64,000 bases of DNA, taken from the NCBI GenBank assembly GCA_036897095.1, contig JAYMSP010000034.1, forward strand, positions 47,482-111,481. The letters are read 5' to 3'. The stretch comes from Plantago elongata (taxonomy: Eukaryota > Streptophyta > Magnoliopsida > Lamiales > Plantaginaceae). A program made the position numbers and the translations under genes. Under the pieces are notes generated by a model. It did no database searches. It was not told where the DNA came from and saw only the letters and a program-made list of their open reading frames with translations. Shown here one piece after another: positions 21,601-35,500 of the stretch (positions are counted from its first letter, which is position 1; each line of letters starts with the position of its first letter).

Positions 21601-24367
21601 CTATGGACTATGAGATTGGTCATGTTGCCAATCAAGTAGGCGGTTAGACCAATGTTGAAAAGCATATAGAAGATGGAGGCGACCTTCTCTCCTGTATTCT
21701 CTGCATGGAGGTCACCATACCCAACTGTTGTGAGAGTGACAATTGACCAATACATGGAATATGTATAACCCAGCCAGACGCTTCTCTCTTTAAACTGTGG
21801 AATTATAGCCCCAATCCATGTGTTATCAGCCGTGTGATAATGTGTTGCTAGCCAGAAGTAGAAGCAACCTGCGGTGTGCACCGCAAACAGTGTGACCTGC
21901 CATTAAGTTTGCAGAATAATGACGAGTACTGTCAGAATCTGCATGCATGGATCTTTGAAACATTGTATGACCCTGAGTTCAGGTTGAATATACATACGCA
22001 TATCAACTTGCAGACTCTTGTCCAAAAGTAGCTGAAGCGAGTGTCCTTTTCTAATCTGATACAATTGACTTGGAGTCAGGCAATTGTTTCTAAGGACTTG
22101 ATATTTTGATCTGTCTGAATAATCACCACACTGAGTTTTGATAAAAGGTCTAGTACCTGGAGAAAAATTCACTGACACGCCTAAGCCGCCAGAGTCTGAG
22201 CAAGTTGAGCAAGCCAAAAACTTCACCTCTATTCACTTTCCCTGTTAAAACTCTATATATAGATTGGAAAGGTAATGTGGAGGCTATGTCCATTGGAAAC
22301 CACAGGTGCTTAATGTACCTGTTGAATGGATTTGTAGGTTAACATTGTTTGAAAATAAAAACCCTTTTCTTCTCTTATTTAGACAGATTACTGTAGATGA
22401 ATATCTGGGGAGTTATAGTTCGATACCTCATGGCTATTTGCTTGTGATCATCCACGAGCAAGTAAGTGGTTTTGTCCAAGTAAGCGACGAAGAAGGTGAG
22501 GATGATGTCTATGGCAAAGAATGCATCAACCACCAAATCGATAGGCATGAGTATGCCAGTTGACATCCTTCGAAATGCTAGCTCAAATGGTGATGACCAT
22601 GCCGAGTACACCACCATCACCACCAAGAAAGTTTGCCACCACCTGTTCAACGGTACAAAATCTTTTCTTGCTCAAGTTACTTTAAAAGAAACATGCACGT
22701 TTTAGATTTTGTATGCCATAATACATTCATTAGATTTAGACTTGTAGATTTTACCTTTTTCACCATAAATTTTGTTTTAAATTTTTAAGTTTAGCTATGA
22801 CCATAATAAAAACGATGCTCATATACTATATAAATAATTTCAACTAAGTAGAAACTGCAAAATGGAGTTAAGTATATAACTAGTCTATAAGTTCCTGGGA
22901 GAAATATAACTCTTCTATAAATTCTTATGCCTGTTCCGTCCATGTGAGGCCTCCGAGCTTTGATGATTAAATATTTCTTAGGCTAACACATGCATCTACA
23001 AATATTCCTACTTTCCGTAATTTATGTCATAGGCTGTTAGCCTGTTAAGTGGCTTGCATTTCATCATTCCATTCATCATAGCTATACCTGTAGTTTTAAT
23101 AGATAGCCTACCAAATGTAATAAGATGACAAAAGATAACATCGGGGGACAAATTAGCATACTGTTCTGTTCTTGAGGAGATAGGGTAAAGGGTTTAAAGT
23201 TAAAAAAACTTTTGAAATGGTGATGTTAAATAGAGATCAACATTTGTTGCATAGAGATCAACATGTTTGAATAAAAAATGATTGCTAGACGTGATTGCTC
23301 TAGTTGCTCTTATCGGATTATTTAACTCCGCCTATGACTTAGATAATATTTATTTAAAGTTTACTTATGAATATATTATTAAATTGTTCTGGGTATAGTT
23401 GATGAAACTATAGTAGCTTTTGTCCAGTACTCCTGGTGAATTGGATTATATCTGTACGTAGCGTTTTTAGTTTTTCCTTATTTCTGTATCACAGTATTAG
23501 GATTTAGGAGCAAGAGAAGTTTAGAATAGCGAATCCTGTTGTTTTGTAGGAGGGGACATCACCCCTTATCATTATACAACAAAATCAAAACGTTAACTCA
23601 GAAGTAATCAATTATATGGGCATCACTGTCATGACTCATAAGAACAACAAATACAAACATAAAAATCATCTAATACCGACAAAACGTGAAACTGAAACCA
23701 ATCCCTAATCGAGTTTTAAATTATTAACTTCAACATCCTTTAGTAAAATTAGTCAATAGAATGAGATGATTAATATCAGTGGAGAATAATGCCCGTGACA
23801 AAGGACTAGCTCAAGCAAGACAGAGTATATGTGGGTTTTTTCTTAAAACCCTACCCAATTAATTAGCGTGACCAAAAAATAAGGCCCATCCAATAAATTT
23901 TCTCATTTCCTAGTGTAAGAAATTCAAAAAATCAGCCTAAAGAAAATAAAAATAAAATAATGTTTATATAGTGGCCTTTCTCTGTTTACTCTTCTAATAA
24001 GGTTCTAGCTATTTTCCGTTTAAACCAAATTTCAACCTTGAAGAAACGTGGTGTTCAATGCATATTTTTCCAAGTTACAAGTTTTAGCTATGGAAAATCT
24101 GTTTCACATATATATAGACATGGAGACAAGTTGATATGCAAATGGAAAGAAAACTTACCTGTATCTTCTATCATGAGGTGCAATTACAAATCTTCTCAAA
24201 GCAATACTTCCTTCACCTACAACTGTCCCAAAAGCAGGCAAAATACTGCTGGAAATCGACGCTAAGTTCCGCATTTGTTCTGACGTCGAATGCCGCCTGT
24301 ATAGCAGCGGCATTGGCGACCTCATTTCTGATGACAATGGAGATCTTCCATGATCATCTGATGCCAT
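18607..24367 (-). CDS. KAT3: Shaker-type K+ channel subunit, KC1/KAT3 class
   Basis: Thirteen exons in frame: 24159-24367, 22427-22642, 22157-22318, 21998-22055, 21579-21896, 20980-21219, 20596-20694, 20488-20520, 19675-19860, 19442-19519, 19117-19174, 18684-18827, 18607-18647 (613 aa). S1 to S6 are visible. S4 has LRLWRLRRV, and the pore reads TTVGYGD (GYGD about 274-277). The C-linker and cyclic-nucleotide-binding fold follow ([20 protein letters not shown]). KC1-specific blocks include [10 protein letters not shown] near the N-terminus and [22 protein letters not shown]1 does not form its own channel. It joins AKT1-type subunits in the plasma membrane and shifts gating of K+ uptake. The KHA end starts normally ([24 protein letters not shown]) but the last exon as I read it stops about 12 residues later, roughly 20 short of the usual acidic end. 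The last exon is the least certain. Confidence 0.92.
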
Positions 24368-25860
24368 TTTTCTTTTCTTTTTTCTTTTTCCTGGGAGTGA
24401 GGTGAAGTGGGAGAGGAAAACTAATACTCTAGGTTCGTTTACTGATTGAGTTATATAATTATTCTTGAGATCTTACAACAGGGGTTGGCTATGTCAAAGA
24501 TTGGACTTAATGTAGAGCAAGCATTATTGAGATTAGAGATAACTTTATTTTATGCATGCAGTTGTTTGACTTATGGATTGTTTTTAATTTATGATGTGAA
24601 TAGATTAACTAGTTGTAGCTAGAGTTTGTTTTAATCGAATTTTAAATTTTGCTAGACATGACATGTAGTTGCTTAGCATGATGAACACTAGGCTGGGTTT
24701 CAACTCCTCAAAGTCAGAGTGCAATTAATTTTTTAATATAAATTTTACAATTTATTACATATTATATTCAGATACAAATCTAACACCCGAAATAAGTTGG
24801 GAATTATGGTATACTTTTCGATTTAGTTAAACTTTATACCATACCCATGTTTTGAGACTTCAAGGTGAAAACAGCTCACTCCATCTTAATAATCATATAT
24901 GATTAGAGTTTGCATGAGGAACTTTTAACTTATTATTCAACTATATATGTTTAAAGAAGACAGGTTTCAGGTATTTTATAATTTTTGAGCTTGCAGAATT
25001 AATCTGTGTATCAATATACTGTACAAAGAACTGCTAAGTGACCCAGAAAGAATTGTTCGTCACGTTATGCAACTTTCCTCCATGTACCCGTAATTAGAAA
25101 CAGGTCGGTTCATTCATTCATTGTGTACCAGTTTTCTGATCTAAAAGTAGACTATTAATTACTCCGACTCTTAGACTAATCCATAAGATAAGTTGGACAG
25201 AAGTTGTTCCATGGACGCCAGATAGTTAGCGTAAAAAAGCTATGTCATTACGTTAATAACTAGTACTACTACTAGTATTAATGTATTCGCTTTCTTTTTT
25301 CCTCCTTGAGATATTAAAAAGTACTGTACACGGTTTATATAATTCTCCTATGGTCTCACCAGTATTTCATCACATCCCATGCTTTGCTCTGCTTACCCCC
25401 ATCTAAATCAGGAACTGTTGACTTTCTCAACTAGCATAGTGACAACTTAGAACAACAGTTTAATGTTATCTGAATTTCATGACATGAAAATAATAAATAG
25501 GATTATACATTAAAAGAATTATTAGTCAAATGAATCCTTAAAATAAGTCTGGCAACATCTTCACTTGTTTTTTCACCATTATGATTAAAAGTAAACTTAA
25601 ATCGTGATAGTAAAATAATTTGTTTAAGATTGTTAAATCACAAAAATATTATAAAATGGACATTTGTTCTTGAAGGTAGTAGTAATTGTTTAAATCCCAG
25701 TTTCTAATCATATGGATTTTTTTGGAGCACAACTCAATTCCAGGTTTTAACCAACAATCTAAAAATTTGGTGTGCAGCACAAAAATCACATGTTACAAGT
25801 AATGTTCACACACGAATGCAAACATATGACATGACGCCATGTCATACAACGTATTTTACT
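24368..25860. other. KC1 promoter region and intergenic DNA
   Basis: AT-rich, with no coding segment. TTATATAAC near 24451 could be the KC1 TATA box. A short palindromic run ACTAGTACTACTACTAGT lies near 25259. Nothing else is supported. Confidence 0.5.
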
Positions 25861-26512
25861 CGGGGTAAAATTGCATAGCAATCTGGGCTCGCTGCCCAAT
25901 TTCAGAGGGGCAGCCGACAAAATTACAAACCCCTGTTATTACAGGGGTCTTTCGGCCTCAGGACAGCCGGTATTACATTTTTGTACATTCATTACAAGTC
26001 TACAACATACAAGAGAAATCAAGAAAATATATTTGACATCAAACTTTGGACTCTCACTTCACCATACATTCTGTACATCGGATCAACCATTTCTGATCTC
26101 CCGAGGCAATTTCAGAGCACTTCTCAAGATAACACTACACGATCTTTCATTCCTACAAATCGACCCCAGCCTTGCAGCTTAGTGAAATCCCTCTTTATGA
26201 ACCAACTCTGGTAACACCCAGAAAGATTTATATTCCCGGTAACAACAAACTCCTCAAAATTATCAACTCTAGCAACACCAAGGTTATAGTTATACTCCAG
26301 CAACAATGCAATCCTTTCTATGCACCATGAAAGCAGTGGTTCATGAGTTCAAATCAAGCCAGGAAAATCTTGCACCATAATATTAGACATGGTCCACGAG
26401 GATGCTAACTATTGTGCTTTCCGGAGGAGCACAACATTGTATCTAATATAGCAGTAGACGTGGCCAGCGATCACCTCTCAAGACAAGTGTAACTCCTATA
26501 AGAAATAAACTA
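25861..26512 (-). other. Probable 3' UTR of the spastizin-like gene
   Basis: It directly follows the stop codon on the minus strand. It has no ORF of interest but contains two GC-rich stem-loops (25891-25948). The end of the transcript is not marked clearly. Confidence 0.4.
25891..25948. repeat. Two adjacent stem-loops
   Basis: GCTGCCC (25891-25897) pairs with GGGCAGC (25908-25914). ACCCCTGT (25929-25936) pairs with ACAGGGGT (25941-25948) across a 4-base loop. They stand out from the AT-rich surroundings. Confidence 0.75.
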
Positions 26513-29500
26513 CTACATGTATTGAGCCAACCACTGCTTGCACATGTCAAGAACTGGAAGTGAATTTGCATGTAATGCCTGCAAAAAGAAACAAAATGAG
26601 GGAACCGGTGCCACAAACCATAAATGTATATACATAGATAATATATTTCCATGTATGACTTCAGACAGAAATCAGAACAAGTGAAATAATGTGTGTTAAC
26701 CACCTAACTCTGCAAGTCCATGAAGCTGTGGTTTCAGTCATCTTTCAACTATCACAAAATATTTGGACAGTTTCTTTTTCTATTTTCTGTTTAGTTGTAC
26801 CTTCCTTGTTCCCCAGTTATTCACCAGCATCTAACAAGATTACGGTAGAATATAAGAAATATAAAGCAGATTCAGTTCAAGGCTTGCTTCTTAAGCTGAA
26901 CACTTGTCACAAAACCAAAATGGCCTGCTCTCTTCCAGCCATTATTCTGTTATGGCAAGGCCAAGGTTGAAATTTGTGTGTATCTAACAATGGTGGAGTT
27001 TCAGTGAGTTTTAATGGTTTCGGGTGGTCCCATTGCAGTCCGGTGTTATGTTTTTTACCCATCCCTGGATGCTCTTGCCCTTTATGGAAAGTTTGGTTGT
27101 GTTATGTTTTTTTTTTACTTTTTATCTTTAGTATTCTGGTTCACCAGTGCTACACTGCCATCTTTGTGCTTTATATTGGCTTGGTCAAACAGAGTCAAGA
27201 ATCCAAGTTCGAGGATCAGTGACCTTTGGAATCTCTAGATCATTTCATGATGTTAGGTAGTTTGGTTGTGGGAGTGGCCAGATTACTTTTATAGAACTGT
27301 TGGTAATTGAGCTTCATTTGATGGTATACTCATTTATAACCCTTTCAATGAATGAAATTATTCAAAACAAAGCATCGAGATCCCCCAGCGCTGTCCAGTT
27401 AACAAAGAAGAACAATTTCACGCTAGAAGAAATATTGAATTAAAACAATATAATATGATCCAGTGGGACATGAAAAGTGACCTGGTGTGCAACATACTGA
27501 ACATCAGCTACACTTCCACTTCGAGATGCAATCTGGAAAGCACTTTTCAGACGACCACAGACAACACATGCCAGTACTTTCCTGCAAACCAAAGTTGGAT
27601 ATAAGAATTCCTAATTCAAATCTATGACAGCAGAATAACCATATACATGAAACATAGCATCTTTCCAACATATCGCAATTATAAGGATTTGTGACTAAGC
27701 CCCAGGTTAAAGTGAAGTTTCACCTGTGGCTACTGGTTAACATGTCAATGAGGCGATCCGGACGCTCCTTATGCTTGTTGGCATATACATTGATTGCTGC
27801 CCCCAGAACCTGCAGAACATATTAAATTTCTTTATATGTTGAAATATGCGCCTATAGCAAAGACATTCATATTCCAGAAAAAAAGGAATACATAAATCAT
27901 GACACGAGAAAAGTGGATCTCCATGAAGCATCAAGGTTTCATGGATTTATCTACCAATCTCAAAAGGACTGGAGAAAAACTTTGCTGACAGAGGATCATT
28001 ATAGTACCTGATCCCAATCTTCATCATCTATGGTACCCTTTATGTTTCTGAAAAATTCGGTTAATTGACCTCCCTTTTTTCTGTCAGCTAGTGATGCAGC
28101 AACTCCAGCATATATGTCAACAGCTGGAATTATATCCACCAGATAAAATACAAAAAATTGTTATGATAAAGAAAAGGTCTGAAGAAATGCAAGTTAGAAT
28201 GACAATATACAAAATTTACCTGGAAGAGTGAATTCATAGATTATTTGGAAAGCCAAGTCAAAGTTCTTCTCAACAAGAGTCTCTGCAATTTCACATCTCC
28301 TCCTAAAGTCACAGTCATTACCCGATTAGATCTTGTGAACGACTCTTCTGAATGCAAAAACCCCAGACAGGTTTCTTGGATCACACTACATTATGTTATG
28401 CTAAAAAAAGAGCTAGTGATTTATAGACACCAAATAATTGGAAATTGGAAAAGAAACAGGCAAATGGACCCCGTAAGGTTTGAATACCAAATCGTATAAT
28501 ATAGACTCAAAATTATCCAAAAATGGAAAATAAGCAGGCAGAGGTCCATAAGGCTTAATACCACATCGTAACCTTCCATAAAATTTAAAGTAGATTAAGT
28601 TACAAAGACCAGAGAGCCAGGACAATGGACTGAGACTGAGACTGACTAACAGCACAAATACTATCACGAGTGATCAATTTCTTAAATTCCCATGATGATT
28701 ATCGCAAGCAAATCGGGCAAATTGATATCTTGTTATTTTTCACTGCATGGCATAATATATGATAACTTTAGTCCTGCAGTAAAACCTGAATGTCTCAGGG
28801 TCATTTGGATTTCCGAAAAGAGAGTGTTTCCATTGGGGTCCCTCTGCATCAGTGAAGCATCTCACCACATCCATCTGTAAACAGATGAATTTTAAATAAG
28901 TAAATACTTTGATGTATACAAATGCAGCTAACTTTCAATGCTAACCAAACAAACATGAAGAATATCTATATTTCTAAAATTATTTTCTAGCCTATCAAAG
29001 TAATCATACGTGCCCTGTTACAAATTACAAGATGTCATTAAAAATTTGAAAGGGGTCTATAATTCATAGCCAGTGATGGGCATCTAGTAGGTAGCTATAA
29101 ATTGTTCTGTAGCCTATCAAAATAAAATTGACAGATTGATAATAAAACTACAAGTAAAATCTTGCATACTACACAGATGCACAAAATGTTCAGATACTGC
29201 ATGAATCGACTATTGGGACTTAATTCTGAGGAAGCCAGTTAAAACCTCCCACAGTACTCAAAGACTGCCCCCAAGTAGTAAATTATTTTGGTGGAGTTTG
29301 GGATTCATAAAATGCAATCCAGAGAGTGCACTGCACAGCACACGTAATGGAATGGGTGATTGCGCCAGCTCATGTTTGGGAAAGAGTCCCAAGGCTTGCC
29401 CCGGTTGTGCCTTTATGACACAGTAATTTCCATGACAGCAGATCTTTAGCTACCTACTGTATGTAGAATACATGGGATCAAAAAGTTGTGAACCTTCAGT

Positions 29501-32500
29501 TAAAATATGAGAAATCTCAATGGAAAAATTAGTCAAGGGGATCAGATGGTACTGAAAATCTGTCACAAATTCTGAGAGATTAAACATTTGTCTCACAGAA
29601 TTAGAACCAAGCCGAACAACAATTTAGCTGAATTATATCTGGCATTATCACTGTTAAAGGTACAAAAAACAAATTGACATGTGGAAATTCAGAAACTGTG
29701 ACCAAGTCAAACAATAATTTAGCTGAACTCTGTTAGGAAATTAATGTGTAATGTAAAAGGTATAAACTATTATGACACACATGCTTGATTATTATCCTTC
29801 TTGCCATAATGGACACACCATCATCATCGCACATTTCATGAGCAGTGATATACATCATAGCCTATGATTTCTATGACCTTGCATGTCTATACCTGAATAG
29901 CAACACGGGCAGAAAACTTGACCAATCCTTCCTCGGTGAGCTTCTCTGAAGCAGATTTCCCCCGATTACCTTTAGAGAGAAGTTTCGTAGAATCTCCCAC
30001 TTTATATCGAGCAGATAACCCTTCATCAAAATGCATCTGCACCCCGGAAAGATTAAGACATATAGAAGAGCAAAGATCAGAACATAAAGACCATTGAATT
30101 GCAAAAGTTGCACTCGATGCATATAAATTACTGATTTACAGTTAAAACACCCTGAGCTATGGCAAAGGGCCACAAGCGAACGGCTATTTACATGGGAATG
30201 ATATAATGATAATTGGATTTAACCATTCATGAAAAAGGCCCAAATCTCCATGTTTGTCTGTTCTTATCGGATCTTGGCCCAATTGAAAGTGAACAGCTTT
30301 TGTGAGAGACCATATGTCCGAGAGATGGGATTAACATTACATGTTTAACTACAAACATCAAAGTTTCATCTACAAACATTACATGTTTGGTAATGTAGGT
30401 GATAATGCATGTATATAAACACATTGTTTAAGGATGTGATTTTTATTGCTAAATATGTGATGCTGATCCCATTTCTTGAAGAGACTCGCAAAAGTTCATT
30501 ATAAAAAATATAGGTATTTTTCCGAAATCAACTGCTCTTAACAAATTTTGATGGACCATGGAGAAGTCTTTGCTCAATTAGAAGTTAACAACTAAAAAAT
30601 CAGCTGCAGGATATCACAGACTTTATTTTCAATCTTCAAACTTCTTTGTGAAAAAAAATATATGCACAGACTAGAACATAACAGAGGACAAATAAATGCC
30701 GCACAACTGACCTTAGCATGTTCCAAGTGCTTTATGGCTTCCTCCTGAGAAGCAGAGTTCATGAACAACTGAATACAGCAGAGGCCCGCAGCCACGTGGT
30801 CCTTTTTTATCACCTAAATCATCAATTCACATTTAGAGGGGAGGTAACTTGGATTAAGACATTGACATTCAAAACTATATATATTACGCATAATCAATGG
30901 AAAACATACATCAGTAACGTGCCATAACTTACAGAAGTTTGGGAAAATGGGAAAATAGATGTATATAAGCCGAAAACATCTAAATTTGCAGGTTACAAAA
31001 AATAATAACTTGCAAGACTAGCATCTTAACTCCTATGATGTAGAATTGGTTTATAATCACCAGTGGGATGGAACCTTAACTTTATGCTATTTTAATGTTT
31101 GTCTGCTATAGTATTCTAAAGTTATCATGAGATGTCACACCCCCGTAGTACTGGAAACAGGAATTTATGATTTTTCATTCGACAATGAGCAAACATTTAA
31201 TTGCATTTCCAGAATAAGACAGCCGAATATTGATTTTAAATATGGCCTGTCCATAAAAAAATGCCTCTCCCTCTGGAGAAAATTAGGTAAAAGGTCCATT
31301 ACAATGTCACACGTTTTGACAATTTCAACGAGTTAAGTGAATAAACGATAAACATTCTAGTCTTGAATAGTATATCTATCTTGAAGAAGAAACTGAAAGA
31401 GAAAAATAAGAGATAAGGCAATGCTAAATACCTGGAACTTGTACAAATAATTAAAATGCTTGTGAGTTTCACAGTAGAGGCAGATGCGGGCAACTGCAGC
31501 AGCAGTATGCTGCGCCACCGCTTGGTCCGCTGCCAATGATATCCTAGTTGATATCACTTCCTCCAGGACACTCATGGCACCATAACCAATACAGAGGTCA
31601 CATAATTCATCAATTGTTCCATACTCAGTTGCTAGAGGATCTGGTCTTTGAGGGGAAGAAGATGAAGTAACCACACCAAGTGAAGATGACTGGAGTTGAT
31701 CCGGAAGAGAGTCGGCTGGGAAAAACAAGAGGCAGGCATCCTTATATCGACCATGCCGAAACATAAACCTGAGCACATGTGGACGAGCATACTGCAACAC
31801 AAAATGCAATACATTAAGAGTGCACAAGTTTCCTGAGGCATTAAGAGATGTTTTTAAATGACTGCTATTGAATTGATTATACAACACATTGAAAAAGTTC
31901 TTCAAAAATTACGACATTGAGAATAAAGCAAAGATAGAATGATTGACAAACTTTTAAGAGATAACATAAAGTAAATTAACAAACATATTGTTAAACCAAC
32001 CACGGATACTAAATCTGAACCCTTACATCTTGTAGATAGCCAATGCACTCAAGGTATCTGCCACTGTCAAGATTGCTGCGTGGACCATCATCCAGGATTA
32101 AGTTTTTTGTAGAAATATCTTTTGGGGCTGCTAGCAACCATCGAGATCTTTCTGATCGGGGGAATGTTGCTGGCATTGGCATGTATAGAACATTCAAATA
32201 GGAATCAGCAGAAAGTGGATCTTCTAAAACCGCAGGTGCACTTTTAGTCAAATGGTCATACCTGTAGCAAGCATAGAATGGAGAAATGAACTTGCTAGCT
32301 GACCATTTTCATATTGGCAAAGTAATGCTTCTCTATAGATTGTTCCATTATCAATCTTAACCTGAGCTTTATTCACATATTAAGCCTTGCAAAGAGAGTT
32401 TACTGATATATTAATCATACATTATGACAGCAGTGGAAAATTATTGGTACAGATCATTATGCAAGACACTAAGTGTGTACGCATTTATGTATGTGTATAA

Positions 32501-35500
32501 CAACCGAAAATTAATACCGAAATAAACTTATCATATAAAATGTAACTGTCTTCAGCTTGAACATTATATAGAACACCTTGATAGTTCTACTGAACAGTTG
32601 GTTGAAATACATAATATATCTTACAAGGGAATACACACAAACAAGGAATCACTTAAATTTACAGCAGAAACAGATCTTGAATCAGAGTTCAAAATTTCAT
32701 CTATAATATAAGTGGAAATCTCAAACTCTACTTTTGAAGGTCTTTGAATGCTCTTCATGAGAAAAATTGTAATATCACAGTACGGTTTCATACTCATTAT
32801 GGTTATCTCAACCCCCGACTCTGGAGCAACCATATACAATTGGTTACCACCACCTTACTGGACTCCAGTCTCTCAGAGTTTTGGTTTTGACCAAACTTGC
32901 GTTCAAGTATATACCCAAATGTAAACAAACTAGCAGTCAACATTATCTAGCAATTATCGATCTACTGTTCTCCCTTCCCTCCTACGTATATCATTACTCA
33001 AACAACAAAGAAAGAACACTTCAGAGAAATCACAACATACGGTAAACAGGTGTAATCTTACATGGACTGCACAGATGCAACATCAACGGGCGGACCTCCT
33101 TCAATGGTATTTATTATCTCTAGGATCACATACAGAAAATCACCCTTATGTGCCTGAAGAGCTTGCCTGTAATTATGTCATAATTAGAAAAAGAAATACA
33201 AACACAGAAATCTCATATATTCATTAAAATTAAGAAATAAAAGGGTAACAAGTAACAACTGTTCAATTAGCAATATTTCAGCATAAACTGCTATCACATA
33301 CAGTGATACAGACATGAAAACACAAATAAGAAACTTAAACCTACTTGAACTTGACACGAGCTTGTGAATAGTGCTCCATCCGAATCAGAGCAAGGCCCCA
33401 TGCAATCCAGACAGGGAATATCTCAATCTGAAGGATCATAATGATGTCAAGATTTGGCATTACTGTCCTAATTCCTAACTGAACCAACAGCAGTTGACTA
33501 CATCCATACCTTACACTTCCTGCAGGTGTACACAGCCATGCTATATTGTTCCTCTTGGACCAATCTATCCCGAAGATGTTCTGATGACGTTTTGTCAGCA
33601 ATGTCATCGAGGGAAGCAGCAATCCCAGATCCCAGCAGACTCTGAAGTAGTTCAGCACGTCCTAGCCAAAGGTTAACCTGGGATAGTGCTTCAGACTTGT
33701 CATCAGTGTATTGACTACCAACACCAGAGCTACCGGCATCAGAGGATGCATCATCAGTATCCTGGCCTCTGTCAGAATTACTAGATATATCACTAGTGGC
33801 CCCAGAAAGTTTTCTGAACTGGGATTTAGCAAAAAGCAGACCCTGCAAATGTGGAAAAAATTAACAGAAATAAGTGTGAGTTTCTTTTTCTTTTTTTGGC
33901 CCCCTTTTTTGGTTTCATATGGTTTGCAAAATAAATACCTCAACAAATGTTTCTGTTGCGTGATATGCTCGGCCCATAGTCTCCATCGATGAATTTTTTG
34001 GCAATTGCTGAGAGCTCAAAACTTTTTTCATCTGATTAGAGCACAAATCCAAAGCACCTCTTCCAGCTGAGCTCTCATCAGAACATAATGACAGCAATGC
34101 CTAGAAATAATAAGAAGGCAAGCCACGTCAAAATTGAAAATATATCTTATCTTACTGAGCTTCCGTAATCCATGATTAAAATGATCTATGTCGTCCTTAA
34201 TCTAAACATGTATATGGAGAATCAGCAGCGTGCAGGAGACATATAAGGACAACATATATTCTATAACAGGGATTGCAGTAAAGGGAGCTGCTTTTGGAAT
34301 TTATATTTTATAGAATAGTATATGTGTCCTGTACCTTGAATAGAATGATGTCGGGGGCACTTTCATACCGATGAGAAGCACGAACAGCTTCGTCCTTTTC
34401 AACAATACCTGTAAGCATCCACTCTGCAGCTATTGCCGCAGCTGGAAGCCTTTCTTGACCATCTGCAGTGTACATGCGGTCTTCCTGAATACCAGCCATT
34501 GCCTCCCAAGCAACCTTTTCAGATTGTGTTAACCCAGAGCTCTTTCTCTTCCTCTGAGTATCTTTTTGAACACTTTTATCTGCTGTGTTACGAGGGGTCC
34601 AAGAAAATGCTCTGCGAGCCTCCTTTTGGAAGTTACTTAGGTGGCTAGTGAAAGTTGATCTTGTGGGTGTGCTGGCCTTCACCTTTTGCTTTGCTCTTGG
34701 ACCTGAAACTGATATCCTGGAATCCCTGGCAGGGGAGCCCGCACTAATCGCAATAGCTTTGGCAGCATACGAAACAATCATACTATTATCTCTCAATAAA
34801 GGGAACTCTTTAAGAACCTGCAAAAAGTTCATGGCAAAAGTGTTCACTGTGTCTGCTAGCGTTAACTACGCAACCATAATTGATAATATACCATGATTGT
34901 ACCAGAGAAGCTGATTGTAGTTGCTTCCTCATCAGTAAAACTTCTACTATCAGCTGAGGGTGCTCATGAAGAGACGAGCACCTTTGCTGCCAGGGCAATG
35001 GCAAGGAGGCTAATACACGAAGACCTAAAGCCCATGAATTCAGGCGGGATACTTGGGCCTCAGAAAGGTTACCGTCTCTTCTCTTTAGGAAAAAGTGCAC
35101 CTGATAACCACAAGAAGAAGAGTATAAAGTGCATCTTATTGAAAGAGTGGGCTGCAATATTCATGATCATTTTTACTAAAATAAACAGAAATTGAAAGAA
35201 ATCTCAACATACAAGTAGCTGCTTGGATCGTAGGTCGGGCAGGAGCTGCATTGCACTGATTGCAACAGGCAATGCGTCATCAGATTCACGGAGAGAGGAA
35301 AGAAATCTTGAAGCTTCTGCAGGACCTCCACCATTCAAAGGATCTGCATTGAGGAGCTTGACAAGTTGACGGCCTTGGAGCTCTCTTCTTAGTTCAATAG
35401 AAAGCCCAGCACTTTCAGCCACCTCTAATGCAGCAGATACTGCCCCTTTCTCAGCCAATCTAAGTGATAAGCCCTCAGGGTCTTCTTTACAATCGGTCTC

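Noticed and set aside
26974-27238. Hydrophobic plus-strand ORFs of 74-82 codons
   Set aside because: They lie in the last intron of the spastizin-like gene. Hydrophobicity comes from T-rich sequence. No family match or promoter.
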